A stretch of 39,945 nt of DNA, taken from the NCBI RefSeq assembly GCF_000337675.1, contig NZ_AOIB01000040.1, positions 1-39,945 of the forward strand. Direction: 5' to 3'. Within the stretch, counting starts at the first letter, position 1, and every line of letters starts with the position of its first letter. Made by a program: the position numbers and the translations under genes. The notes under the pieces were generated by a model that was given only the letters and a program-made list of their open reading frames with translations, did no database searches and was not told the DNA's origin. Below are positions 33,077 to 39,945 of this stretch, piece after piece. The DNA is from Natronococcus amylolyticus DSM 10524. GTDB taxonomy: Archaea > Halobacteriota > Halobacteria > Halobacteriales > Natrialbaceae.

Positions 33077-33346
33077 TCAGTGGCCGTGGTCGTCGCCGTA
33101 GCCCGAGTCCATGTAGGCCGCGGCGACGAACGCGACGATCCCGAAGAAGAGCCCGAACAGGAGGCCGACCATTCCGGTGACGATCGAGAGCTCTCCGGCG
33201 AGCGGGAGACTCATCTCCTGATATCCCATCACGCCGAGGACGATTCCGAGCACTACGGCGAGCACTGCGACGACCGTCGCGCCGATGCTGAACCGGGTCT
33301 CGAACAGGCCGCCGATGCCGGCCGTCGAGTTCGTCACTGTGACCAC
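33077..33346 (-). CDS. Small two-helix membrane protein
   Basis: The 89-residue product starts with GTG at 33346. It has two hydrophobic segments, about 21-42 (IGATVVAVLAVVLGIVLGVM) and 53-78 (LSIVTGMVGLLFGLFFGIVA), separated by a short loop. It ends in SGYGDDHGH, a His/Asp tail that might bind metal. It lies between S17e and asd on the opposite strand. No family function is known to me. Confidence 0.72.
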   Translation of the reverse strand: MVTVTNSTAGIGGLFETRFSIGATVVAVLAVVLGIVLGVMGYQEMSLPLAGELSIVTGMVGLLFGLFFGIVAFVAAAYMDSGYGDDHGH

Positions 33347-33545
33347 CTCGAGCGGAGGATGTGAGACGCTGCCGTTGCGGTACCTGGGTCGCGTCGGCGT
33401 TGGTAGTACTGCATCAGTCGATATGACCGACTCCGTTTTCTTAATCTCTTCTATACGGCCGTCTACGAGCCGACAGCCTCCGACGGACGGCAGCAGTCGC
33501 GGAAATCCAAACCGTTTTGCGGATACGACCCCGAGAGTCGGGAAA

Positions 33546-34580
33546 ATGGCAGTACGAGTTGGCGTACTCGGCGCGACCGGAGCCGTCGGACAGCGATTGA
33601 TTCAACTTCTCGATCCCCATCCTGACTTCGAGATCGCCGCCCTCACGGCGAGCGACTCGAGTGCCGGGAAGAGCTATCGGCAGGCCGCAAAGTGGCGCGT
33701 CGAGGGTCCCATCCCCGACGACGTCGCCGAGACGACCGTCTCGGCGACCGATCCCGACGAGGTGCCCGACGACGTCGACCTGCTGTTCTCGTCGCTCCCC
33801 TCGAGCGTCGGGAGCGAGGTCGAGCCCGCGTTCTGCGAGGCGGGGTACGTCATGTCCTCGAACTCTTCGAACGCGCGGATGGCCGACGACGTTCCGCTCG
33901 TGATCCCGGAGGTCAACGCCGACCACCTCGACCTGCTCGAGGTCCAGCGCGACGAACGTGGCTGGGACGGCGCAATGGTCAAAAATCCCAACTGCTCGAC
34001 GATCACCTTCGTCCCCACCCTCGCGGCGCTCGCCGACTACGGCCTCGAGAAGGTCCACGTCGCGACTCTGCAGGCCGTCTCCGGTGCGGGGTACGACGGC
34101 GTCTCCTCGATGGAGATCATCGACAACGCGATCCCCTATATCGGCAGCGAGGAGGACAAACTCGAGACCGAGTCCCGCAAGCTGCTCGGCGAGTTCGACG
34201 GCGCCGAACTCAGCCACGACGGCGTCGAGGTCGCCGCCTCCTGTAACCGCATTCCGACGATCGACGGCCACCTCGAGAACGTCTGGGTCGAAACGGACGA
34301 GGACCTCTCACCCGAGGACGCGGCCGACGCAATGGCTTCGTATCCCTCGCTCGAGCTTCGCTCCTCGCCCGACCAACTCATCCACGTCTTCGACGAGCCC
34401 GACCGCCCACAACCCCGCCTCGACCGTTCGCTTGGCGACGGGATGGCCGTCGCCGCGGGCGGGCTCCGCGAGTCGTCGTTCGGCCTGCAGTACAACTGCC
34501 TCGCGCACAACACGATCCGCGGCGCCGCGGGCGCGAGTGTATTGAACGGCGAACTGCTGCTCGAGAACGGTTACCTGTAG
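33546..34580 (+). CDS. asd: Aspartate-semialdehyde dehydrogenase
   Basis: This enzyme reduces aspartyl phosphate with NADPH, the step leading to Lys, Thr, Met and Ile. The 344-residue product has the nucleotide-binding GVLGATGAVGQRLIQLLDPH at the start, DLLFSSLPSSVGSEVEPAFC and YVMSSNSSNARM, then the catalytic cysteine C150 in NPNCSTI. It continues with AVSGAGYDGVSSMEIIDNAI and RIPTIDGHLENVWVE with the general-base His. It is the archaeal/fungal-type ASADH. The ATG at 33546 directly precedes the Rossmann strand; the open frame further upstream is not protein-like. Confidence 0.96.
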   Translation: MAVRVGVLGATGAVGQRLIQLLDPHPDFEIAALTASDSSAGKSYRQAAKWRVEGPIPDDVAETTVSATDPDEVPDDVDLLFSSLPSSVGSEVEPAFCEAGYVMSSNSSNARMADDVPLVIPEVNADHLDLLEVQRDERGWDGAMVKNPNCSTITFVPTLAALADYGLEKVHVATLQAVSGAGYDGVSSMEIIDNAIPYIGSEEDKLETESRKLLGEFDGAELSHDGVEVAASCNRIPTIDGHLENVWVETDEDLSPEDAADAMASYPSLELRSSPDQLIHVFDEPDRPQPRLDRSLGDGMAVAAGGLRESSFGLQYNCLAHNTIRGAAGASVLNGELLLENGYL

Positions 34581-34709
34581 TCGCAGTCGTCAATCGACGT
34601 TCCCGTTTCACCCTGTGGCCGCTATTCGTATCCGTCGTGCCGAACTCTCGCCGGCGACTGTCCGGTATCAAAACTCCGACGAGATCCCCACCACAGTTTG
34701 GCGCGGGGC

Positions 34710-34716
34710 AAAAATA
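34710..34716 (+). promoter_or_regulatory. TATA-like element for the DUF7344 gene at 34739
   Basis: AAAAATA lies 23-29 bases before the ATG at 34739, right after the GCGCGGGGC stretch. Spacing fits a leaderless transcript. Confidence 0.45.
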
Positions 34717-34738
34717 GGGCCGACCCCAACGACGGACG

Positions 34739-35125
34739 ATGCTTCTCGCCATCTCCGATCCGGAGTCGTTGACCGCTCCGTCGGCCGAAGCCGCCGACGA
34801 GACGAGTGCGACGTTCGACCTCCTCGCGAACCGGCGCCGGCGTCTCGTCCTCCGGCGCCTCGCGGAATCCGACGCGCCGGTTTCGGTAGACGACCTCGTA
34901 GATCACGTGGTACTTGCGGAGGACGGCTCCGAAAGCAGGTCGGTCGCCAGCGTCGGCGACGCAGTTATCGGAACGCGTCGCCGCGTTCGGCTCTCGCTTC
35001 ACCACGTTCACCTTCCGAAACTGGCCGAGGCCAACGTGGTCGACGTCGACTCGGGTTCGCACGCCGTCTCTCTCGGTGAAAACGGATCCGGGCTTCTGGG
35101 TCGGCTGACCCGAATCGACGAGTAG
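34739..35125 (+). CDS. DUF7344-type winged-helix regulator
   Basis: The 128-residue product carries the haloarchaeal DUF7344 pattern: TFDLLANRRRRLVLRRLAES, then VSVDDLVDHVVLAED, then RVRLSLHHVHLPKLAEANVV and DVDSGSHAVSLGENG. This is a winged helix-turn-helix with Arg-rich recognition parts, so it probably binds DNA as a small transcription regulator. Its targets cannot be read. It is convergent with the universal stress protein gene. A second member of this family lies at 39301-39717. Confidence 0.85.
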   Translation: MLLAISDPESLTAPSAEAADETSATFDLLANRRRRLVLRRLAESDAPVSVDDLVDHVVLAEDGSESRSVASVGDAVIGTRRRVRLSLHHVHLPKLAEANVVDVDSGSHAVSLGENGSGLLGRLTRIDE

Positions 35126-35138
35126 GCGCCGTCGACGG

Positions 35139-35570
35139 TCAGGGTTCCGTCTGTGGGAGGGCAACGACCGGGACGGACGCCTCCTTGACCAGCCGTCTCG
35201 CCACGTTGCCCGTGAGAAACTCCGCGAGCCGGTTGCCCTCTCGAGCGTTGAACACGACGGCGTCGGCTTGCTCCTCGCGGGCAGCCTCGAAAATCCGCTC
35301 GACGACGTCGGTTCCGTACAGTACCTCCGTCTCGACCGCGGCGGGGGATTCGTCGAGGACGCCCCTGATCCGCTCGAAGATGTCGCCGGCGTGATCCTTG
35401 CGCTGTTCCATCGGTGCCTTGTCGATCCCGCCACCCGATTTCTCGATGACGTTGACGGCGATCACTGTGCTCGACGGCTCGAGGTGCCCCTGCAGCGCCC
35501 GAGCGGTCCGTTCGCCGTCGTCCGGATCCGCCGCGGGGACGATCACGGTCCCGTCGAACGTCAGCGTCAT
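35139..35570 (-). CDS. Universal stress protein (UspA family)
   Basis: The 143-residue product is a single UspA domain with the usual order: TFDGTVIVPAADPDDGERTA, STVIAVNVIEKSGGGIDKAP with a charged middle helix, VETEVLYGTDVVERIFEAAR, ADAVVFNAREGNRLAEFLTG and a final strand VPVVALPQ. The ATP-binding loop G-x2-G-x9-G-S/T is degenerate (GNRLAEFLTGNVA), so nucleotide binding is uncertain. The ATG at 35570 opens right at the first strand; a longer upstream frame is not used. Confidence 0.88.
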   Translation of the reverse strand: MTLTFDGTVIVPAADPDDGERTARALQGHLEPSSTVIAVNVIEKSGGGIDKAPMEQRKDHAGDIFERIRGVLDESPAAVETEVLYGTDVVERIFEAAREEQADAVVFNAREGNRLAEFLTGNVARRLVKEASVPVVALPQTEP

Positions 35571-35721
35571 CTTTCTGTCCTCCGTTTCGGTCGACCCGTG
35601 GTGAATCGAATCGGCCGCGCCGGTCGAACGAGCGTGCTCAATGCCATACTCGACGGTCGGTGTCCGCGAGTCAAAAAGGTATAGTCGGAACTCGCGAGCC
35701 TCGACCGTGATCGGCGCCCGC

Positions 35722-36690
35722 TTAGGGAACGACCTGGTTCCGGAGTTCGTCGTCGCCGTCGTCGAACCGGCGAACGTTCTCCGCGACGATATCGGCCAGC
35801 CGATCGTAGTACTGGGGCGTCTGCCCGGCGTTGTGGGGCGTGATCTGGACGTTCCCGACGTTCCACAACGGGTGGTCCTCCGGCAGCGGCTCCGGGTCGG
35901 TGACGTCGAGGGAGGCACCACGGATCCAGCTCGAACGCAGCGCCTCGAGCAAGGCATCGGTGTCGATCACCGGTCCTCGGGCGACGTTGACGATCACGGC
36001 CCCGGGATCGAGCGTGATCATGACCTCGCGGTCGATCAACCCCCGCGTGAGGTCGGTGAGCGGACAGGCGAGCACGAGGTAGTCGGTCCGGGCGAGCGCG
36101 TCCTCGAACGGCTCGTCGTCGAAACCGACGACCTCGTCGGTGGGGCCACCCTTCTCCGGGCTGTAGCGGACGCCGATCGTCTCGACGTCGAACGGCTCGA
36201 GGCGCTCGGCGGTCGCCCGTCCGATCGCGCCCAGGCCGACGATGGTGACCGTCGACCCCTGGAGCTCGTGGGCCTGGTAGTGGCGCCACTCCCGACGGCG
36301 TTGCCTGCGCTCGGCGACGTGGAACCGGCGGGTGAAGTGCAAGATCGCACCGAGGACGTGTTCGCCCATGTTCGGCCCGTGGACGCCCGAGGCGTTGGTC
36401 ACCCTGACGCCGCGTTCTCGGAGTCGGTCGAGTGGCAGATGGCCGGTCCCCGCGTAGGCGCAGGCGAACACCTCGAGGTTCGAGGCGGCCTCGAGCAACT
36501 CCTCCTCGAGGGTCATCCCGGTGACGAAGCGGGCGTCCTCGATCAGCTCGCGCTCGGCGGTCGGCGTGCGGGCGAGTTCGACGGTTCGGTCGGGAAGCCG
36601 ATCCCGGAGCGTCTCGGCGTACCGTTCGATCGGCGTTCCGTGAGTTCCCTTACGAAGGACGAGCAGATCCGTCTCGTCGGTAGCGGGCAT
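35722..36690 (-). CDS. D-2-hydroxyacid dehydrogenase
   Basis: This NAD(P)-dependent enzyme reduces 2-keto acids to D-2-hydroxy acids. The 322-residue product has the coenzyme motif TVTIVGLGAIGRATAERLEP (GxGxxG) and the catalytic set in order: Arg in VIVNVARGPVIDTDALLEAL, Glu in DVTDPEPLPEDHPLWNVGNV, and His in ITPHNAG. VNPGMGE-like HGPNMGEHVLGAILHFTRRF is the usual linker helix. Haloarchaeal homologues such as that of Haloferax mediterranei are known. The ATG at 36690 (MPATDETDLL) is preferred to an in-frame start nine codons upstream. Confidence 0.93.
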   Translation of the reverse strand: MPATDETDLLVLRKGTHGTPIERYAETLRDRLPDRTVELARTPTAERELIEDARFVTGMTLEEELLEAASNLEVFACAYAGTGHLPLDRLRERGVRVTNASGVHGPNMGEHVLGAILHFTRRFHVAERRQRRREWRHYQAHELQGSTVTIVGLGAIGRATAERLEPFDVETIGVRYSPEKGGPTDEVVGFDDEPFEDALARTDYLVLACPLTDLTRGLIDREVMITLDPGAVIVNVARGPVIDTDALLEALRSSWIRGASLDVTDPEPLPEDHPLWNVGNVQITPHNAGQTPQYYDRLADIVAENVRRFDDGDDELRNQVVP

Positions 36691-36773
36691 ATCCGGTGCC
36701 TCGAGCGGTGTCCCCAAAAGCGTTCAGTTCGCGGGGAGTACCGCCGCCGGTGATCGATCCGAACTTCAGACAG

Positions 36774-36780
36774 TTTAATA
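36774..36780 (+). promoter_or_regulatory. TATA element for the FAD oxidoreductase gene
   Basis: TTTAATA lies 25-31 bases before the ATG at 36805, a near-ideal haloarchaeal core promoter. Confidence 0.65.
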
Positions 36781-36804
36781 CGGCCCGTCCAGTCCCAACG
36801 AAGT

Positions 36805-38190
36805 ATGGAACGCGTTGACGTCGCGATCGTCGGCGGCGGCCCCGCAGGCGCCTGTGCGGCGGAGCGAGCTGCCGCACACGGCGCCGAGACGGTGCTGTTC
36901 GAACAGGGTGTCCCGCGGGAGGACCGTGACGAACTCGGCCCGGACTCGACCGACGCGGCCGGTATGCTCGACTACTGGATCGACATCATGGACTTCGACT
37001 ATCGGGAGATTCCCGACGACGTCATCCACCAGGAACTCGAGGCCACCGAATTCGTCGGGCCGTCGAACCGGCTCGAACTGACAACGACGGGGATGGAGGC
37101 CGACTACCCGAGGTTCGGCTACACCTTCCACCGTGCCCGGATGGACGACTGGCTCCACGAACGCGCCGCGAACGCCGGCGCCGACCTCCGGGTCGGAACC
37201 GGTGTCAAATCCCTCGAGACCGATCTGCGCGCCTCGAGTCCGAAGGGGCCGACCCACACGTTGACCCTGTCGGACGGCGACCAACTCGAGGCACAGTACG
37301 TCGTCCTCGCGGACGGCCCGCAGCGCCGGATTACCCTCGACGCGCTGGATCAGTTTACCCCGCCCGGGCGGAGCGTCTCGGACCACCTCTCGCCGCCGGA
37401 GGCGAACCACATCGCCTACCAGGAGTACCGGGAGTTTCCCCCCGAACTGTTCGAGGAGGATCGACTCAAGTTCTGGTGGGGGTACATGCCGGGCGAGACC
37501 GCCTATCCGTGGGTGTTCCCAAACGACGGTACCGTCGCCCGAGTCGGCCTGACGATGCCGATCGGGATGACCCTCGAGGACGTTTCTGATCCCGCTTCCT
37601 ATGCGTTGCTGGAGCCGGCCGACGACCAGCTTCCGTCGGGAGCCGAGTACATCCGTCGACTGCTCGAACAGGAGTACGGCGACGAGTACGACATCGAGGA
37701 GGACATCCCGATCGTCGAGGATCGCGGAAAATCGAGGGGGACGGAGACGTACCCGATCTCCTCGACGCGACCGATCGACTCGCCGGTCGGCGCGAACATC
37801 GCCGTCGCCGGTGGCGCGATGGGCACCACGTCGGCGTTCCACGAGGGCGGCTACCACGTCGCCGTGCGGACGGGCAAGATCGCCGGACGTCTCGCCGCGA
37901 CCGACTCGCTCGAGAACTACAACGAGGTCTGGAAACGTGCCATCGGCGACGAGATCATTCGTAACGTCGCCTTCGCCGACATCGTCGCCGAGTACGAGCC
38001 CGACGACTGGGACCAGGCGTTCGAAGTCATCAACGGGATGCAGGGCTCCGGCACGGATACGGCGATCCTCGAGCAGACCTACTCCGCCGGTATCGGCGCG
38101 ACGAGGCTGCTCGCGGCCTACAAGAAACGCAAGTTCTCCTACCGCGACGGACGGTACGTCCAGCTCTCCGAGGACGAGTACTTCTACTGA
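36805..38190 (+). CDS. Geranylgeranyl reductase family FAD-dependent oxidoreductase
   Basis: The 461-residue product begins with the FAD-binding motif VDVAIVGGGPAGACAAERAA and VLFEQG. It has a second FAD contact near YVVLADGPQRRI and the late motif GANIAVAGGAMGTTSAFHEG. YPRFGYTFHRARMDDWLHE and WWGYMPGETAYPWVFPNDG are typical of geranylgeranyl reductases, which saturate isoprenoid chains of archaeal lipids or quinones. Whether this paralogue acts on phospholipids, menaquinone or another isoprenoid cannot be told. It is longer than the about 400-residue core enzymes, with an extended C-terminal helix and DGRYVQLSEDEYFY end. Confidence 0.88.
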   Translation: MERVDVAIVGGGPAGACAAERAAAHGAETVLFEQGVPREDRDELGPDSTDAAGMLDYWIDIMDFDYREIPDDVIHQELEATEFVGPSNRLELTTTGMEADYPRFGYTFHRARMDDWLHERAANAGADLRVGTGVKSLETDLRASSPKGPTHTLTLSDGDQLEAQYVVLADGPQRRITLDALDQFTPPGRSVSDHLSPPEANHIAYQEYREFPPELFEEDRLKFWWGYMPGETAYPWVFPNDGTVARVGLTMPIGMTLEDVSDPASYALLEPADDQLPSGAEYIRRLLEQEYGDEYDIEEDIPIVEDRGKSRGTETYPISSTRPIDSPVGANIAVAGGAMGTTSAFHEGGYHVAVRTGKIAGRLAATDSLENYNEVWKRAIGDEIIRNVAFADIVAEYEPDDWDQAFEVINGMQGSGTDTAILEQTYSAGIGATRLLAAYKKRKFSYRDGRYVQLSEDEYFY

Positions 38191-38380
38191 GCGGCGATCG
38201 ACTCCTCGTGTCGGTCCCGGCGACGAGCGACCGATGATCGGTCCGCTGCACTCGAGGACGGAACCGTCCGTACGGGCTGCCGTTCCCGGTTTCCGATCCA
38301 ACCGCGTTCCGTTCGTGACTGTCCAGGAACTGTCCTCCAGCAGCCGTATCAGGTGTCGAGACCGACGGTAACGAGGGAGC

Positions 38381-38887
38381 GACCCGCGCCAGTTCCTCTC
38401 AGCGGGCCAGTCGTCGATGCCCGTCGACAGCAATGGCGTCCCGTTCTCCGGCGGCCACGTGGTCGCCTCAGGAAACCTCGCGGGCGACCTCTACGCGAAC
38501 GTGATGGCCGAGGGGACCGGGCGCACCCTCGCCACCCGTCTCTACGAGTACACCGACGACCCCGGGATGCAGGACATGCTCTCGTATCTCATCGCGCGCG
38601 ACACGATGCACCAGAACCAGTGGCTCGCCGCCCTCGAGTCGCTCGAGGACCCGGTTCCAGTTCCGGCGAGTTTCCCGCAGGAAGAGGAAAACCAGGAGGT
38701 CAACTACTCGTTCATGTCGACCAGGCGGGACCCACAGTCGGATCCGGAAGCACCGTGGACGCAGGGGGCTGTCCCGGATAGCAAGGGCGAGTTCTCCTAC
38801 CTCGCCGAACAGCCGGGCGACGGATCCGGAATCCCGCCGGAACCGGATCCGAGTACGTACAACATTCCAGAGGAGGAAGACGGGTAA
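38381..38887 (+). pseudogene. 5'-truncated manganese catalase
   Basis: The frame reads DPRQFLSAGQSS and then MPVDSNGVPFSGGHVVASGN, followed by NVMAEGTGRTLATRLYEYTD, MLSYLIARDTMHQNQW, PASFPQEEENQEVNYSFMST and WTQGAVPDSKGEFSY, all diagnostic for Mn catalase. A full enzyme has about 280 residues. Here homology begins at 38381 behind an in-frame TAA (38369-38371), so the N-terminal half with three of the five metal ligands is missing. Counted from the internal ATG at 38417, E32 and H65 keep the 33-residue spacing of the remaining two ligands. It cannot hold the dimanganese site alone. The 156-codon remainder is intact, so decay may be recent. Confidence 0.88.
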
Positions 38888-38954
38888 CCGCTCTCGATAC
38901 ACCTGTCTCAAAACCGAGCTATCCAGCGCCTGCCAGCAGGAGTCGCAAACAAGA

Positions 38955-38961
38955 CTTAAAC
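38955..38961 (+). promoter_or_regulatory. Promoter of the candidate RNA gene
   Basis: CTTAAAC lies about 27-33 bases before the predicted RNA start at 38988. The TTAAA form is common before stable RNA genes in haloarchaea. No protein start follows in a suitable place. Confidence 0.55.
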
Positions 38962-38987
38962 GCTCCAGCGACCTAGCAGAAATACGT

Positions 38988-39150
38988 GCCTTTAGTCCCC
39001 GTCCGAGCGAACCCATTCGGGTGCGATGACAGTACGGCGAACCCGGGCACGTAACATCTCGACCGTGACGGATTCCCGTCACGTCTGGGGACCGAGTCCC
39101 CCGCCCGGCACGAGGGTTAGCCAGCCGACGCGGCACGCCGCCACGGAATG
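38988..39150 (+). ncRNA. Candidate structured RNA with three-way junction
   Basis: The region has no open frame but folds by eye into a compact shape. An outer stem forms from GGC.AAC (39036-39042) and GTT.GCC (39116-39122) with one G-A mismatch. It continues, past a bulge of seven bases on the 3' side, as CCGGGC (39043-39048) with GCCCGG (39103-39108). Inside sit two perfect hairpins: CGTGACGG/CCGTCACG (39064-39071 and 39076-39083, loop ATTC) and GGGGAC/GTCCCC (39087-39092 and 39096-39101, loop CGA). A small ACCC/GGGT hairpin with another ATTC loop is at 39011-39022, and GCGG/CCGC follows at 39131-39142. It is not SRP RNA, RNase P RNA, tRNA or 5S rRNA as far as I can tell. Ends are approximate. 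Confidence 0.6.
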
Positions 39151-39300
39151 ACGCTGGACGTTAGTGTTCCGGGCGACAACTCAGTTTTCTCGAGCGACTG
39201 CGCCGACCAGTGCCGATCGCCGAGCGCACTCGAGATCGATCGAAACGGTTCGGATCGGACTCGTCGTGTTCGGCGATCGCGTCACTCCGAGTCACCGTCG

Positions 39301-39717
39301 TCACTCGCTCGGAGTCGGTGATCCTTCCGTTAGCGGTTCCGCGTAGAGGACCGAATCGAGGGGTTCCTCGTCGGGAACCGGTCCGTCGTCGAGCGTGCGC
39401 ACCCGCCTAATCTCATCGCGCATCGACTCGAACGTCGCCGTGCTCGTAACGTCCCCGCTTCGGCGATCGTACTCGAGGAGTCCGTGTTCGGTGAGTCGGG
39501 GGAGGTGATGGTGTATCAGCGATGTCCTCACACGATGGCGCTCCGCTTCGCTTACCGCGTCCGGCGGACACTCCTGTTCCCAGGCGGTAATTTGACGGCT
39601 CAACTGCTCAATCGACGTGTGCTGGTTTTGCAAAAAGTAACAGGCGGTGTACCGACATCGGGAGCGCGACAACAGTTCAAAAACGGAGGCAACGTCGTGG
39701 TTCGGTGAGTTCGACAT
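39301..39717 (-). CDS. DUF7344-type winged-helix regulator
   Basis: The 138-residue product begins MSNSPNHDVASVFELLSRSR. It follows the DUF7344 winged-helix pattern: CRYTACYFLQNQHTSIEQLS, then WEQECPPDAVSEAERHRVRT, then SLIHHHLPRLTEHGLLEYDR and GDVTSTATFES. The HHHLP segment with following Leu-Thr-Glu-His-Gly is the usual recognition and wing part. It probably binds DNA. An alternative TTG start at 39759 would add 14 residues. The opposite strand begins the edge gene with the palindromic promoter 113 bases away, so it might be a regulator of that gene, which is speculation. Confidence 0.85.
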   Translation of the reverse strand: MSNSPNHDVASVFELLSRSRCRYTACYFLQNQHTSIEQLSRQITAWEQECPPDAVSEAERHRVRTSLIHHHLPRLTEHGLLEYDRRSGDVTSTATFESMRDEIRRVRTLDDGPVPDEEPLDSVLYAEPLTEGSPTPSE

Positions 39718-39829
39718 ATGTACGACTATCTCACCACTCTCGCATAAGAACGGGTCCAAACATGTTTGATGATCTGATGGGTGTTGAATACTTGCTATGC
39801 TCTACAGAGAGGTTTCTGTCGCGTAGGGG

Positions 39830-39837
39830 TATAAATA
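39830..39837 (+). promoter_or_regulatory. Strong TATA box of the edge gene
   Basis: TATAAATA is the best consensus TATA box in the window. Transcription would start near 39858-39862, inside the palindrome that follows. Confidence 0.7.
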
Positions 39838-39841
39838 CGGA

Positions 39842-39871
39842 AAGCCCACACAGCGATTGCTGTGCGGGCTT
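39842..39871. repeat. Palindrome between TATA box and start codon
   Basis: AAGCCCACACAGC (39842-39854) and GCTGTGCGGGCTT (39859-39871) are 13-base arms with one mismatch around GATT. They begin four bases after the TATA box and straddle the expected transcription start. As DNA this fits a repressor operator; as RNA only its 3' half would be transcribed from the predicted start. Confidence 0.75.
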
Positions 39872-39878
39872 AGTGGGT

Positions 39879-39945
39879 ATGAGTATGAGTGGTGGCGGCG
39901 AATCGGATTTCCCAGAGGGTCTCCCACTCCAGTACTCCCCGAAAC
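39879..39945 (+). CDS. Partial gene at window edge
   Basis: From the ATG at 39879 the frame reads MSMSGGGESDFPEGLPLQYS and continues open to the edge (22 codons). A second ATG at 39885 is in frame. The consensus TATA box and the palindrome in front support a real gene, strongly expressed or tightly controlled. The visible residues do not identify a family. It could also be the start of a non-coding transcript. Confidence 0.45.
   Translation, partial: MSMSGGGESDFPEGLPLQYSPK

Noticed and set aside
38229-38243. Palindrome GACCGAT-G-ATCGGTC after the FAD oxidoreductase gene
   Set aside because: One-base spacer is too short for an RNA hairpin and there is no promoter nearby; probably chance.
1-39945. 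CRISPR array or cas genes
   Set aside because: No regularly spaced direct repeats and no Cas-like protein were seen.

Overview
The window reads as chromosomal DNA of a halophilic archaeon (class Halobacteria; the protein types suggest the Natrialbales side, which I infer and cannot prove). Support comes from high GC, very acidic proteins, leaderless genes with a TTTA/TTAAA-type TATA element about 25-30 bases before the start, twin-arginine lipoproteins, HalOD1, DUF7344 and Bat-type regulators, S17e, RadB, and an elongator tRNA-Met split by an intron with a bulge-helix-bulge junction.

Layout. 1-5.8 kb: edge of a membrane protein gene, class II (B12) ribonucleotide reductase, then small conserved haloarchaeal genes. 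5.86-6.16 kb: intron-containing tRNA-Met(CAU), followed 159 bp later by a partial copy of its 3' end that looks like an attachment-site scar. 6.2-10.4 kb: accessory stretch with a decayed aspartoacylase fragment, a Tat lipoprotein, a possible IS200/IS605 end and a solitary AT-rich gene for a PD-(D/E)XK nuclease-like protein. 10.4-12.6 kb: small membrane protein, a structured non-coding stretch, a voltage-gated K+ channel and an unlisted 34-residue ORF. 12.6-16.1 kb: HalOD1 protein and a large PAS/GAF/HTH sensor-regulator. 16.2-19 kb: gamma-glutamyltransferase and an orphan beta-class DNA methyltransferase. 19-26 kb: membrane, stress, transport and CAP proteins, a single-domain lycopene cyclase, and a CBS protein with a ribosome-hibernation-like tail. 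26.2-27.5 kb: HEPN/MNT toxin-antitoxin pair. 27.6-38.2 kb: housekeeping genes (RadB, RuvC-like protein, CitG-like/DUF447 pair, S17e, aspartate-semialdehyde dehydrogenase, D-2-hydroxyacid dehydrogenase, geranylgeranyl reductase-like). 38.4-39.9 kb: 5'-truncated manganese catalase, a candidate new structured RNA, a DUF7344 regulator, and a promoter with a strong palindrome at the window edge.

The two most promising unexplained items are the compact three-way-junction RNA near 39.0-39.12 kb, with its own stable-RNA-like promoter, and the low-GC solitary nuclease beside the tRNA scar. Other items of interest are the CBS/hibernation-type fusion, the truncated catalase that kept only half of its metal ligands, and the orphan methyltransferase in a CTAG-poor window. 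Functions come from recognised family motifs; no database search was run.
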